A stretch of 64,000 nt of DNA from Bin18 sp965200355 (lineage in GTDB: Bacteria; Desulfobacterota; Binatia; Bin18). Both the position numbers and the translations under genes were made by a program. The stretch is taken from NCBI GenBank assembly GCA_965200355.1, contig OZ241351.1:3410001-3474000 (forward strand), in the 5' to 3' direction. This document shows positions 41,434 to 50,496 of the stretch, one piece after another; position 1 is the first letter of the stretch, and the number at the start of each line of letters is the position of its first letter. A model generated the notes under the pieces. The model did not search any database. It was not told where the DNA came from and saw only the letters and a program-made list of their open reading frames with translations.

Positions 41434-44400
41434 TTATTGATTTTCTTCACGCAGCTCGACGTTGAGCGCCAAGCTCTGGAGCTCACGAATCATCACATTG
41501 AACGACTCAGGCAGTCCAGGTTCCAGGACATTTTCCCCTTTGACAATCGCTTCATACATGCGAGTGCGGCCGGCCACATCGTCCGATTTGACCGTAAGCA
41601 TCTCTTGCAGGCTGTACGCAGCGCCATAGGCTTCCAGTGCCCACACTTCCATTTCGCCAAGCCGTTGGCCCCCAAATTGCGCTTTGCCGCCAAGCGGCTG
41701 TTGCGTCACTAGGGAATACGGCCCGGTTGAACGGGCGTGAATTTTGTCTTCAACCAGATGGTGCAGTTTCAGGATATACATCACCCCAACGGTCACCGGC
41801 TGGCTGAAGGGTTCTCCGGTTCGCCCGTCGTAGAGCCTCGTCTGTCCGTCTACCTTATTAGTAACGGGATTGGACAGGCCGGCCTGCTCAAGTAAGGAGA
41901 AAATTTCCTTCTCCGGGGCACCGTCAAAGACCGGGGTCGCCACATGAGAGCCGCGTTTCGAGCGACTGGCCAGATCTTTGACCTCGGCTTCTGAGAGACC
42001 ATCAATCAGTTGAGCAACTTCCGTTGAACGCGCGAAGTCCTTGAGCCGTGCACGAAGGCCGTCGGCCGCAGCTTCTCTCGCCTCATTCCCGACCTGTTTG
42101 CCAAGCGACTGCACCGCCCAGCCGAGATGGGTTTCCAGAATTTGCCCAACATTCATACGAGAGGGCACGCCCAAGGGATTCAGGACAACATCAACCGGCG
42201 TCCCATCCTCAAGATACGGCATGTCTTCCTCTGGGAGAATGCGGGACAGCACCCCCTTGTTGCCGTGTCTCCCAGCCATCTTGTCACCAACCTGGAGGCG
42301 GCGTTTGATGGCAATAAAGACCTTCACCATCTTGATAATCCCTGGGGGCAGCTCGTCTCCGCTCTTCAGTCTCTCAATTTTTCTTTCGCATTCCTCACGA
42401 ATAGCGTGGATACGGTCGGCAAGAGAATCCGCGGTCTTCCGCATCTCCTCCTCTATCGCCTCATCTCCCACCCGGACCTCGTGCCACAATCGCTCTGGCA
42501 TCGCTTCCAGAATCTCTTCCGTAATCTGCTGCCCTTTGGTGACCACGACACGGCGAGGCTCATCGTCACTGACCCGCCTCGTTGCTGTCTTCCCGACCAA
42601 CAGTTGCGTAATTTTGCCGCGCGTACTGTCTCGGAAGATACGAATCTCCTCGTCTCGGTCTTGTTGCAGCCGTTGGACCTCAGCTTCTTCGAGGTCCTGA
42701 CTGCGCTCGTCCTTGGTCTCGCCTTTGCGTGAGAACACGCGGACATCAATCACCGTGCCTTCGACCCCAGGGGGAACGCGCAGTGAGGTATCACGCACCT
42801 CTCCGGCCTTTTCACCAAAAATTGCCCGGAGCAGTTTCTCCTCCGGGGAAAGTTGCGTCTCGCCTTTGGGCGTGATTTTGCCAACCAGGATATCACTCGG
42901 CCGTACTTCGGCACCGATTCTGACAATCCCACTCTCATCCAGGTCCTGAAGTGCTTCTTCCCCCACATTCGGAATGTCTTGGGTGATTTCCTCCGGCCCA
43001 AGTTTGGTGTCTCGGGCGACGCATTCAAATTCCTCGATATGGACCGAGGTAAAGACGTCATCGCGGATAAGGCGCTCGCTTACCAGGATGGAATCCTCAA
43101 AATTATACCCCCCCCAGATCATAAAGGCGACCAAGACGTTTCTCCCCAGCGCGAGTTCTCCCATTTCGGTGGCTGGGCCATCGGCAATGACAGCCCCCGC
43201 CTCAACCCGGTCGCCAATCTGCACAATGGGGCGCTGGTTAATACACGTATTTTGGTTGGAGCGCTGATATTTGGTGAGGCTATAGATATCAACCCCAACG
43301 TCTCCGCGTGCCGTCTGCGATTCCGCTTTGACCACAACCCGCGCGGAATCCACACTCTCGACAATGCCATCCCGCTGAGCCACGAGGGCCGCTCCAGAGT
43401 CCCGAGCTACGACCTGCTCCATTCCGGTGCCAACAAGCGGGGCTTCCGTGCGGAGGAGAGGCACGGCTTGCCGCTGCATATTGGACCCCATCAAGGCCCG
43501 GTTGGCATCGTCATGCTCTAAGAAAGGAATCAGCGCGGCGGCCACACTGACCAATTGCGTCGGAGAGACATCCATCAGATGCACCTGAGCGGGAGGCACC
43601 ATCACAAACTCTCCACCCTGTCGGGCAGAGACCAAGGTATTGACAAAATTGCCTTTTGCATCAACCGGCGCGTTCGCCTGCGCGATGGTCTGCCTCTCCT
43701 CATCCAAGGCGGATAAATAGCGGACATCCTCGGTCACTCGCCCATCTTCCACGGTCCGGTAGGGCGTCTCAATGAATCCGAACTCATTGACCCGGGCATA
43801 GGTCGAAAGGCTCGAAATCAGCCCGATATTCGGCCCTTCCGGCGTCTCAATCGGACAGACGCGGCCATAGTGAGTGGGGTGCACGTCACGCACCTCAAAG
43901 CCGGCCCGTTCCCGTGTCAGCCCACCAGGCCCCAGCGCAGAAAGCCGCCGCTTGTGCGTGACCTCCGACAAAGGGTTCGTTTGGTCCATGAACTGAGAGA
44001 GCTGACTCGACCCGAAGAACTCCTTGAGGGCGGCTGAAACCGGCTTATAGTTGACCAATTCTTGCGGCATTAAGGTCTCAACGTCCTGGAGACTCATCCG
44101 TTCTTTGACGGCCCGCTCCATCCGAACGAGGCCAATCCGAAACTGGTTTTCGACGAGTTCACCGACTGCACGAACGCGGCGATTGCCTAAGTGGTCAATA
44201 TCGTCAACAACGCCATTGCCGTTTTTGAGTTCGACGATATAGCGAACCGTCTCTAAGATGTCTTCCGGGCGGAGGGTCCCATAATCCAGCGGGGCGTCAA
44301 GTCCGAGCTTATGGTTGAGCTTCTTCCGCCCCACTCGGGAGAGGTCATACCGCTCAGCGTTAAAGAACAGGTTATCGAAAAATGATGTGGCCGCCTCGTT

Positions 44401-45573
44401 GGTCGGTGGGTCGCCAGGACGGAGGCGGCGATAAATCTCAATCTTCGCCTCTGTTGGAGAGGTGATCTTGTCTTGGAGGAGGGTATTCCGAAACGCAGAG
44501 CCCGTCTGCGTATCGTCAATAAACAGGACTTCAAACTGGGACACACCACGCTCAATGAGAAGGTCGAGAGATTCCTGCGTTATTTCCTCATTACACGGGA
44601 CGAGCACTTCGTGGGTCGCCGGGTCGGTGATATCGTGAGCGACCACACGGCCGAGCAGTTCCTCCCACGTCACGGGTATCTGCTCAAGCTGAGCCGCCCC
44701 TAATTGTCTCAATGCCCCACGGGTAAACTTCCGGCCCTCCTTGACCAATACATCACCGGTTTCAGGGTTGCGAATGTCCTGCGTTGCCCGCCGACCGAGG
44801 AGGTGGTCTGGCAGAAAAGCTTGGGCCGGTGTTTGTTCCCCGGCGTGGTTGAGAAAGATCGTATCCCGGCCATAGAAATAATTCAGCAGGTCCTCGGTTG
44901 ACATCTCCAACGCTCGCAAGAGCACGGTTGCATGGAACTTGCGACGGCGGTCAATCCGAACATAGAGAATATCTTTCGGGTCAAATTCAAAGTCGATCCA
45001 CGAGCCGCGATAAGGGATCACCCGTGCAGAGTAGAGTAATTTCCCACTCGCATGGGTTTTCCCTTTGTCGTGGTCAAAAAAGACTCCAGGGGAGCGGTGG
45101 AGCTGGCTCACAATCACCCGCTCAGTCCCGTTGACCATAAAGGTCCCATGATTGGTCATTAACGGGACCTCACCAAAATAGACTTCCTGCTCTTTGACGT
45201 TTTTGATTGTCCGTGTACCGCTACCGGAATCTACATCCCACAGGACGAGTTGAATGGTGACTTTGAGGGGGGCCGCATAAGTCATCCCTCTTTGGTGGCA
45301 CTCTTCGACGGAGTATTTTGGCTCTCCAATCGTATAACCCACAAACTCGAGGGACGCGGTCTCGTTAAAGTCTTTGATCGGAAAAACAGACCGAAAAACC
45401 CCTTGGAGCCCAGCATCGGTCCTCTGGTCAGCGGTCAGCAAGCGCTGGAGAAATTCATCATAGGAGTGGCGTTGAATTTCCAACAGATGCGGGAATTCGA
45501 TGATTTTTTCGATATGACCAAAGGACCGTCGAATACGGAAATTATGCGCGAGCTTACCAGCCATGTCCGCCAT
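41434..45573 (-). CDS. rpoB: DNA-directed RNA polymerase subunit beta
   Basis: A 1379-residue catalytic subunit. The rifampicin cluster SQLSQFMDQTNPLSEVTHKR is wild-type at the main resistance positions (D516, H526, and S531 further on in RRLSALGPGG, E. coli numbering) with a Thr at N518. MAGRHGNKGV is intact. The ATG at 45573 follows a GGGAGGG ribosome-binding site; an in-frame GTG at 45591 is the other candidate. It is preceded by rplL at a short spacing. Confidence 0.97.
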   Translation of the reverse strand: MADMAGKLAHNFRIRRSFGHIEKIIEFPHLLEIQRHSYDEFLQRLLTADQRTDAGLQGVFRSVFPIKDFNETASLEFVGYTIGEPKYSVEECHQRGMTYAAPLKVTIQLVLWDVDSGSGTRTIKNVKEQEVYFGEVPLMTNHGTFMVNGTERVIVSQLHRSPGVFFDHDKGKTHASGKLLYSARVIPYRGSWIDFEFDPKDILYVRIDRRRKFHATVLLRALEMSTEDLLNYFYGRDTIFLNHAGEQTPAQAFLPDHLLGRRATQDIRNPETGDVLVKEGRKFTRGALRQLGAAQLEQIPVTWEELLGRVVAHDITDPATHEVLVPCNEEITQESLDLLIERGVSQFEVLFIDDTQTGSAFRNTLLQDKITSPTEAKIEIYRRLRPGDPPTNEAATSFFDNLFFNAERYDLSRVGRKKLNHKLGLDAPLDYGTLRPEDILETVRYIVELKNGNGVVDDIDHLGNRRVRAVGELVENQFRIGLVRMERAVKERMSLQDVETLMPQELVNYKPVSAALKEFFGSSQLSQFMDQTNPLSEVTHKRRLSALGPGGLTRERAGFEVRDVHPTHYGRVCPIETPEGPNIGLISSLSTYARVNEFGFIETPYRTVEDGRVTEDVRYLSALDEERQTIAQANAPVDAKGNFVNTLVSARQGGEFVMVPPAQVHLMDVSPTQLVSVAAALIPFLEHDDANRALMGSNMQRQAVPLLRTEAPLVGTGMEQVVARDSGAALVAQRDGIVESVDSARVVVKAESQTARGDVGVDIYSLTKYQRSNQNTCINQRPIVQIGDRVEAGAVIADGPATEMGELALGRNVLVAFMIWGGYNFEDSILVSERLIRDDVFTSVHIEEFECVARDTKLGPEEITQDIPNVGEEALQDLDESGIVRIGAEVRPSDILVGKITPKGETQLSPEEKLLRAIFGEKAGEVRDTSLRVPPGVEGTVIDVRVFSRKGETKDERSQDLEEAEVQRLQQDRDEEIRIFRDSTRGKITQLLVGKTATRRVSDDEPRRVVVTKGQQITEEILEAMPERLWHEVRVGDEAIEEEMRKTADSLADRIHAIREECERKIERLKSGDELPPGIIKMVKVFIAIKRRLQVGDKMAGRHGNKGVLSRILPEEDMPYLEDGTPVDVVLNPLGVPSRMNVGQILETHLGWAVQSLGKQVGNEAREAAADGLRARLKDFARSTEVAQLIDGLSEAEVKDLASRSKRGSHVATPVFDGAPEKEIFSLLEQAGLSNPVTNKVDGQTRLYDGRTGEPFSQPVTVGVMYILKLHHLVEDKIHARSTGPYSLVTQQPLGGKAQFGGQRLGEMEVWALEAYGAAYSLQEMLTVKSDDVAGRTRMYEAIVKGENVLEPGLPESFNVMIRELQSLALNVELREENQ

Positions 45574-45599
45574 ACATGCCCTCCCGACCACTCCATTGT

Positions 45600-45992
45600 C
45601 TACTGCAACTCAACCGACCCCCCGGCCTCCTCCAGCTTGCTTTTGACCTCTTCCGCTTCGGCCTTGGATACCCCCTCTTTGACGGCTTTGGGCGCGCTAT
45701 CGACAAGCCCTTTGGCTTCTTTCAGGCCCAGCCCGGTCAACTCACGCACGACCTTAATCACCTGAATTTTTTTCTGCCCAGGACCGGTCAGCACCACGTT
45801 GAATTCATCCTTCTCGGCTTCCGCGGCCGGCTCAGCATCTCCAGCCGCCCCGCCCCCAGCAACCACCACCGGAGCGGCGGCACTGACGCCCCATTTTTCT
45901 TCGAGCTTCTTGACTAAATCGGAAGCCTCAAGAATCGTGAGGTCAGAAAGCGTGCTAATGAGTTCGTCCATCTTCTCTTCTGTCAGAGCCAT
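45600..45992 (-). CDS. rplL: 50S ribosomal protein L7/L12
   Basis: A 130-residue stalk protein with an N-terminal dimerisation domain, an Ala/Gly-rich hinge (residues ~37-57) and the C-terminal factor-binding domain (KIQVIKVVRELTGLGLKEAK). Confidence 0.96.
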   Translation of the reverse strand: MALTEEKMDELISTLSDLTILEASDLVKKLEEKWGVSAAAPVVVAGGGAAGDAEPAAEAEKDEFNVVLTGPGQKKIQVIKVVRELTGLGLKEAKGLVDSAPKAVKEGVSKAEAEEVKSKLEEAGGSVELQ

Positions 45993-46022
45993 ACATTCCT
46001 CCTTCAGGACCGTCGTTTGCGA

Positions 46023-46544
46023 TTAGTCTGCGTTCATCTGGGACATGCGTTCATTCAGTAATCGGGCGAGTTGGCTCCCAGAGGCGGAGAGCGCCCCGAC
46101 GAGGCGGGTAGCAGGTTGAGCGAGCGTCCCGAGCAAGCGCGCCTGAAGCGCCTCACGGCTCGGCAGGGTGGCTAACTCCTCTATGCCGGCGGTCTCCAGG
46201 AATTGCCCCTCCGTTACCCCGCCCTTAATAGTGAACTTGTCGTTCTCAGCGGCATAGCGGGCAACGACCTTTGTGAGCCCAACGACATCACCATAGCCAA
46301 GGACCAGGCCATTCTGCCCAGCAAGCAGGTCTTTCAAAGACACATACGGAGTGTCATCAATGGCGAGCGCGACCAACGAATTCTTGGCGACGCGATATTC
46401 TCCAGACACTTCGCGCAGGGCACGGCGGAGCAGGTTGAGTTCTTCGACTGTTAGCCCTTTATATTCGGTCACCACTGCCGTCGTCGCATTGGCAAACCGC
46501 TTCTGCAAATCAATCACCGTTTCTTCTTTTGTTTTTCGGTCCAT
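46023..46544 (-). CDS. rplJ: 50S ribosomal protein L10
   Basis: A 173-residue stalk base protein. It has AVVTEYKGLTVEELNLLRRA and the YRVAKNSLVALA segment; the C-terminal helix binds L7/L12 dimers. The ATG at 46544 is used, as the eight residues upstream are not family-like. The 48-nt gap to rplA is too short for a typical L10 autoregulatory leader. Confidence 0.95.
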   Translation of the reverse strand: MDRKTKEETVIDLQKRFANATTAVVTEYKGLTVEELNLLRRALREVSGEYRVAKNSLVALAIDDTPYVSLKDLLAGQNGLVLGYGDVVGLTKVVARYAAENDKFTIKGGVTEGQFLETAGIEELATLPSREALQARLLGTLAQPATRLVGALSASGSQLARLLNERMSQMNAD

Positions 46545-46592
46545 TGTGTCTCTTTCGTCTGGGCGCAAGGAGTGGCAGCACTTTTCCTCGCC

Positions 46593-47291
46593 TTAACGGG
46601 AGGAGTCAGCCGGGTCTACTCGCACGCCTGGCCCCATGCTGGTACTCACCGTAATGCTCTTGAGATAGGTTCCTTTTGCCGAGGCCGGTTTCGCCCGGAC
46701 CAGGCTGTCGAGCAGGGACTGGGCATTGTCAACAAGCTGCGCTTTTTCAAAGGAGGCTTTGCCGATGGGCACATGCACATTGCCGGCTTTGTCAACCCGA
46801 TATTCGACCTTGCCTCCTTTCAGGTCTTGGACCGCCTGGGCAATATCGGTGGTTACGGTTCCAACTTTCGGGTTTGGCATCAGACCGCGTGGTCCGAGGA
46901 TTCTTCCGAGCCGCCCGACGACCCCCATCATGTCCGGGGTGGCCACCGCCTTATCGAACTCCAGCCAGCCTTCATCGCGGACGCGCGTGGCGAGGTCTTC
47001 AGCGCCGATGACGTCAGCACCCGCGGCCTCAGCCTCTTGGGCCTTCTCCCCTTTTGCGAAAACGGCGACCCGGATGGACTTGCCGGTTCCATGCGGAAGG
47101 AGCACCGTCCCACGGATGTTTTGATCGGCCTTCCTCGGGTCAACGCCAAGGCGTACCGCAAGCTCGACGCTCTCATCGAACTTGGCACGTTTCGTCTCGC
47201 TGGCAAGGGCGAGCGCTTCCGCTAAAGGGTAGCGCTGAGTCCGGTCAACTTTCTCCTGAGCGGAACGATAGCTTTTGCTTTTTCGAGCCAT
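46593..47291 (-). CDS. rplA: 50S ribosomal protein L1
   Basis: A 232-residue L1-stalk protein. The signature GRLGRILGPRGLMPNPKVGT is present along with the C-terminal KSITVSTSMGPGVRVDPADS. In E. coli it represses rplKA by binding its mRNA. It starts 1 nt after rplK. Confidence 0.96.
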   Translation of the reverse strand: MARKSKSYRSAQEKVDRTQRYPLAEALALASETKRAKFDESVELAVRLGVDPRKADQNIRGTVLLPHGTGKSIRVAVFAKGEKAQEAEAAGADVIGAEDLATRVRDEGWLEFDKAVATPDMMGVVGRLGRILGPRGLMPNPKVGTVTTDIAQAVQDLKGGKVEYRVDKAGNVHVPIGKASFEKAQLVDNAQSLLDSLVRAKPASAKGTYLKSITVSTSMGPGVRVDPADSSR

Positions 47292-47292
47292 A

Positions 47293-47718
47293 TCAATTCA
47301 CCACCTCTATTCCCATGCTGCGCGCCGTCCCGGCAATAATGCGCATTGCGCCTTCGAGGTCTTTCGCATTCAGGTCTGGCATCTTCGTCGTGGCAATCTC
47401 TTCAACCTGTTTTTGCGTCACGGCTCCCGCCCTCCGCCGCGCTGGTTCACTGGACGCTTTGTCCAGTCCAGCCGCCTTTTTGAGCAGCGTGGAGGCGGGC
47501 GGCGTCTTGGTAATAAAAGAAAAAGAGCGGTCGGCATAAACGGTAATCACAACCGGAGTCAGCAACCCTTGCTGGTCCTGAGTTTTCGCATTAAATGCTT
47601 TACAGAACTCCATGATATTGACCCCCCTTTGCCCAAGGGCAGGGCCGACGGGCGGGCTAGGGTTTGCTTGGCCGGCCGGAATCTGAAGCTTGATTGTCGT
47701 GTCTATCTTCTTTGCCAT
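47293..47718 (-). CDS. rplK: 50S ribosomal protein L11
   Basis: A 141-residue GTPase-centre protein: IKLQIPAGQANPSPPVGPAL with the conserved prolines, GQRGVNIMEFCKAFNAKTQD, and the C-terminal AMRIIAGTARSMGIEV. It participates in the stringent response with Rel (here 7982-10135). Confidence 0.96.
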   Translation of the reverse strand: MAKKIDTTIKLQIPAGQANPSPPVGPALGQRGVNIMEFCKAFNAKTQDQQGLLTPVVITVYADRSFSFITKTPPASTLLKKAAGLDKASSEPARRRAGAVTQKQVEEIATTKMPDLNAKDLEGAMRIIAGTARSMGIEVVN

Positions 47719-47734
47719 TGTTTCTCACCGCTCT

Positions 47735-48274
47735 TTATGCTTTTTCAACTTGGACGAGATCAAGCTCAACCGGAGTTGCCCGACCGAAGATGCTAATCAA
47801 GACCCGCAACTTCCCCTTATCCGGTTTCACTTCCTCAACAACGCCGGTGAAATCCTGAAAGGGACCATCAACAACCTTGACCCCCTCGCCTGTCGCAAAC
47901 GAAATTTTTGGCTTCGGCCGCAGGGCTCCTTCTTCAACTTGCTGGTGAATATCGGCAACCTCGGCTTCTGACACGGACGGGATAGTCTGGGGGTCGTTGG
48001 CTCCGCCAACAAAGCCGGCCACTTTGGGCGTTGACCGAACGACATGCCAAGTCTCGTCATTCATCTCCATCTGGACGAGGATATAACCTGGAAAAAATTT
48101 TCGAGCCGACGTGCGTCTTTTTCCTTTGACTAACTCAACGACCTGCTCCTCTGGCACGAGCACGTCTCCGAACGCTTCCTGCTTCCCCAAAGTCCGAATA
48201 CGTTCCTCTAAAGCGGCTTTCGCTTTACGTTCGTACCCGGAATAGGTATGGACGATATACCATTGCTTGCCCAT
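47735..48274 (-). CDS. nusG: Transcription termination/antitermination factor NusG
   Basis: A 179-residue factor with the NGN domain (MGKQWYIVHTYSGYERKAKA, FFPGYILVQM) and a C-terminal KOW domain (GVKVVDGPFQDFTGVVEEV). The ATG at 48274 is the family start; the longer frame upstream overlaps secE. Confidence 0.96.
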   Translation of the reverse strand: MGKQWYIVHTYSGYERKAKAALEERIRTLGKQEAFGDVLVPEEQVVELVKGKRRTSARKFFPGYILVQMEMNDETWHVVRSTPKVAGFVGGANDPQTIPSVSEAEVADIHQQVEEGALRPKPKISFATGEGVKVVDGPFQDFTGVVEEVKPDKGKLRVLISIFGRATPVELDLVQVEKA

Positions 48275-48300
48275 GACCTCAGGCCCCTTTATGCCTCTCG

Positions 48301-48495
48301 TTAATTGCCAAGGAACGAACGAAACAGCCACGACAGCAGGGCATCGACCGAAAATAAGAACAGGGCAACGATTGCAACGAGGAGGAGCACAACCTGCGTC
48401 GCAGAGCGGACCTCTTTGCGGCTCGGCCAATGAACCTTCTGGGTCTCTGCCCATGCCTCTTGACAATATGTCCGTGCTGTCTCAAACGCACCCAT
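48301..48495 (-). CDS. secE: Protein translocase subunit SecE
   Basis: A 64-residue single-span subunit with the conserved amphipathic VHWPSRKEVRSATQVVLLLV and one transmembrane helix (residues ~34-55). It lies between tRNA-Trp and nusG, its usual location. rpmG (L33), often just upstream of secE, is absent. Confidence 0.95.
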   Translation of the reverse strand: MGAFETARTYCQEAWAETQKVHWPSRKEVRSATQVVLLLVAIVALFLFSVDALLSWLFRSFLGN

Positions 48496-48544
48496 ATAGT
48501 CCTATCCTCTCTCGCCGGAGGAAGCGCACCTATCCAAAGGAGAC

Positions 48545-48618
48545 GGGTCAGGCAGGACTCGAACCTGCAACCCCCGGATTTGGAGTCCGGTGCTCTATCC
48601 AATTCGAGCTACTGACCC
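48545..48618 (-). tRNA. tRNA-Trp (anticodon CCA)
   Basis: A 74-nt cloverleaf on the minus strand. The acceptor pairs GGGTCAG with CTGACCC, the anticodon arm is CCGGA-CTCCAAA-TCCGG, and the T arm contains GTTCGAGTC. The CCA tail is not encoded. It lies between tuf2 and secE. Confidence 0.95.
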
Positions 48619-48641
48619 TCATGATGAATGCTGCCTGTCTA

Positions 48642-49826
48642 TTACTCCAGGATTTTAGTCACCACACCGGCCCCGACCGTGCGCCCACCCTCCCGAATCG
48701 CAAACCGCAACCCCTCATCCATCGCTATCGGCGTCAGTAACGCCACCGTCATCTGCGTGTTGTCCCCCGGCATCACCATCTCCACCCCCGCCTGTAAGGT
48801 CACTGACCCCGTCACGTCGGTCGTCCGAAAGTAAAACTGGGGCCGATACCCGTTGAAGAACGGCGTGTGCCGCCCCCCCTCATCTTTCGTCAAGACGTAC
48901 ACTTCGGCTTCATATTGCGTGTGCGGCGTGATACTCCCCGGCTTGGCTAAGACTTGCCCCCGCTCGATCTCTTCGCGCTTGATCCCCCGCAGTAAACACC
49001 CGACGTTGTCCCCGGCTACGCCTTCGTCTAACAGCTTGCGAAACATCTCGACCCCGGTCACGGTCGTCGTCTGTGTCTCTCGTATCCCTACGATCTCGAC
49101 GGCTTCCCCGACTTTGATCCGGCCCCGCTCCACCCGCCCGGTCGCCACCGTCCCCCGCCCCGAAATGGTAAAGACGTCTTCGACGGACATTAAAAACTCT
49201 TGATCCACGTCTCGGGCCGGCTCGGGAATAAATTCGTCTACGGCGGCCATCAGTTCTAAGACTTGGGCTTCTCCGTCGGCTGCGCCTTCTAAGGCCCGCA
49301 AGGCACTCCCCCGAATGATCGGCGTGTCGTCGCCCGGAAAGTCGTACTTCGAGAGTAATTCCCGCATCTCCAGGTCTACGAGGTCCAGCAGTTCTTCGTC
49401 ATCTACCATGTCTACTTTGTTCATGAACACGACGATGGCCGGCACGCCCACTTGCCGCGCCAGGAGAATATGCTCCCGCGTCTGCGGCATGGGCCCGTCG
49501 GAGGCCGCTACGACGAGAATGGCGCCGTCCATCTGGGCCGCTCCGGTGATCATGTTCTTGATGTAGTCCGCATGCCCCGGACAGTCCACGTGCGCGTAGT
49601 GCCGCTCTGCGGTCTCGTACTCGACGTGGGCGGTGTTGATCGTGATCCCCCGCTCTTTCTCTTCGGGGGCTTTGTCAATCTCTTCAAAGGCTACTGCTTC
49701 GGCCATCGCTCGCTCGGCTAAGACTTTGGTGATTGCCGCTGTCAATGTGGTCTTCCCGTGGTCGATATGCCCGATTGTCCCCACATTCATGTGCGGCTTC
49801 GTCCGCTCAAACCGCTCCTTCGCCAT
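48642..49826 (-). CDS. tuf: Elongation factor Tu, copy 2
   Basis: A 394-residue EF-Tu with the same GHIDHGKTT, DCPGHADYIK and NKVDM motifs as copy 1, and identical protein. Its stop is TAA. It lies in the classical tRNA-Thr/Tyr/Gly/Thr-tufB-tRNA-Trp-secE-nusG setting, 97 nt after tRNA-Thr, and is probably co-transcribed with the tRNAs. Confidence 0.98.
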   Translation of the reverse strand: MAKERFERTKPHMNVGTIGHIDHGKTTLTAAITKVLAERAMAEAVAFEEIDKAPEEKERGITINTAHVEYETAERHYAHVDCPGHADYIKNMITGAAQMDGAILVVAASDGPMPQTREHILLARQVGVPAIVVFMNKVDMVDDEELLDLVDLEMRELLSKYDFPGDDTPIIRGSALRALEGAADGEAQVLELMAAVDEFIPEPARDVDQEFLMSVEDVFTISGRGTVATGRVERGRIKVGEAVEIVGIRETQTTTVTGVEMFRKLLDEGVAGDNVGCLLRGIKREEIERGQVLAKPGSITPHTQYEAEVYVLTKDEGGRHTPFFNGYRPQFYFRTTDVTGSVTLQAGVEMVMPGDNTQMTVALLTPIAMDEGLRFAIREGGRTVGAGVVTKILE

Positions 49827-49847
49827 CGCTCTTTACCCTTTCTGCGC
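48643..49847 (-). repeat. 1205-bp direct repeat (tuf copy 2), partner at 34987-36191
   Basis: Apparently identical to the tuf1 block, same orientation; see that entry for boundaries. The flanks diverge completely: tRNA-Thr upstream and tRNA-Trp downstream here, rpsG and rpsJ at the other copy. Confidence 0.9.
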
Positions 49848-49923
49848 CCAACAGTGAGGCACTTGTCCCAACCTTCCCGACAGTCAAGCTTTGATAATCT
49901 GTTTCTTTCGTGAAAATGGGACA

Positions 49924-49996
49924 AGCCCAGGAGCGGGCTTGAACCGCCGACCTCGTCCTTACCAAGGACGTGCTCTACCTGCTGAGCTACCTGGGC
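49924..49996 (-). tRNA. tRNA-Thr (anticodon GGT)
   Basis: A 73-nt cloverleaf: acceptor GCCCAGG/CCTGGGC, anticodon loop TTGGTAA in a CGTCC/GGACG stem, T loop GTTCAAGC. No encoded CCA. Confidence 0.95.
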
Positions 49997-50086
49997 ATTG
50001 GGACCAATTTTCTCACTGCATCGTAATCTACAAAATGGGGTGCCAGAAAAACTATAAGAGTGCGCCGTTCCCTCTTCATAAAAAAT

Positions 50087-50163
50087 TGGAGCGGGAAACG
50101 GGACTCGAACCCGCGACCCCGAGCTTGGAAGGCTCGCGCTCTAGCCAACTGAGCTATTCCCGC
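50087..50163 (-). tRNA. tRNA-Gly (anticodon TCC)
   Basis: A 77-nt gene including an encoded CCA (complement of TGG at 50087-50089). Acceptor GCGGGAA/TTCCCGC, anticodon loop CTTCCAA in a CGAGC/GCTCG stem. Confidence 0.95.
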
Positions 50164-50187
50164 CCAAAGTCTTGCCTATTTTCTTTA

Positions 50188-50273
50188 TGGTGGAGAGGGA
50201 AGGATTCGAACCTTCGAAGGCATATGCCGGCAGATTTACAGTCTGCTCCCTTTGGCCGCTCGGGCACCTCTCC
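50188..50273 (-). tRNA. tRNA-Tyr (anticodon GTA)
   Basis: An 86-nt class II tRNA with a long variable arm and encoded CCA (50188-50190). Acceptor GGAGAGG/CCTCTCC, anticodon stem GCAGA-CTGTAAA-TCTGC. Confidence 0.95.
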
Positions 50274-50299
50274 ATATGCACGATTTTCATATTGACGAA

Positions 50300-50371
50300 A
50301 GCTGGCGATAGGAATTGAACCTACAACCTACTGATTACAAATCAGTTGCTCTGCCGTTGAGCTACGCCAGC
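50300..50371 (-). tRNA. tRNA-Thr (anticodon TGT)
   Basis: A 72-nt cloverleaf: acceptor GCTGGCG/CGCCAGC, anticodon loop TTTGTAA with CTGAT/ATCAG, no encoded CCA. First gene of the minus-strand tRNA-tuf array. The 125-nt gap to rlmB contains TTGACT just after the rlmB stop but no convincing -10 box. Confidence 0.95.
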
Positions 50372-50496
50372 ACTCCAAAGTATGATTTCCCGCAGCTCAA
50401 TAGTTGCATCAGTTTCAGGATATTTCCAAATGGGACCCTGCTCTACCTCAGAAGAGCGGACCACCCTACCCCAGCTCGTTCCAGTAGTCAATAGTG

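Noticed and set aside
41434..45573. Rifampicin-resistance type change in rpoB (Thr at N518)
   Set aside because: The major resistance positions are wild-type and natural variation at 518 is plausible; no resistance claim is made.
50372..50496. Possible promoter for the tRNA-tuf array
   Set aside because: TTGACT is present, but the best -10 at proper spacing (TAGGGT) matches poorly, so it was not listed as a feature.
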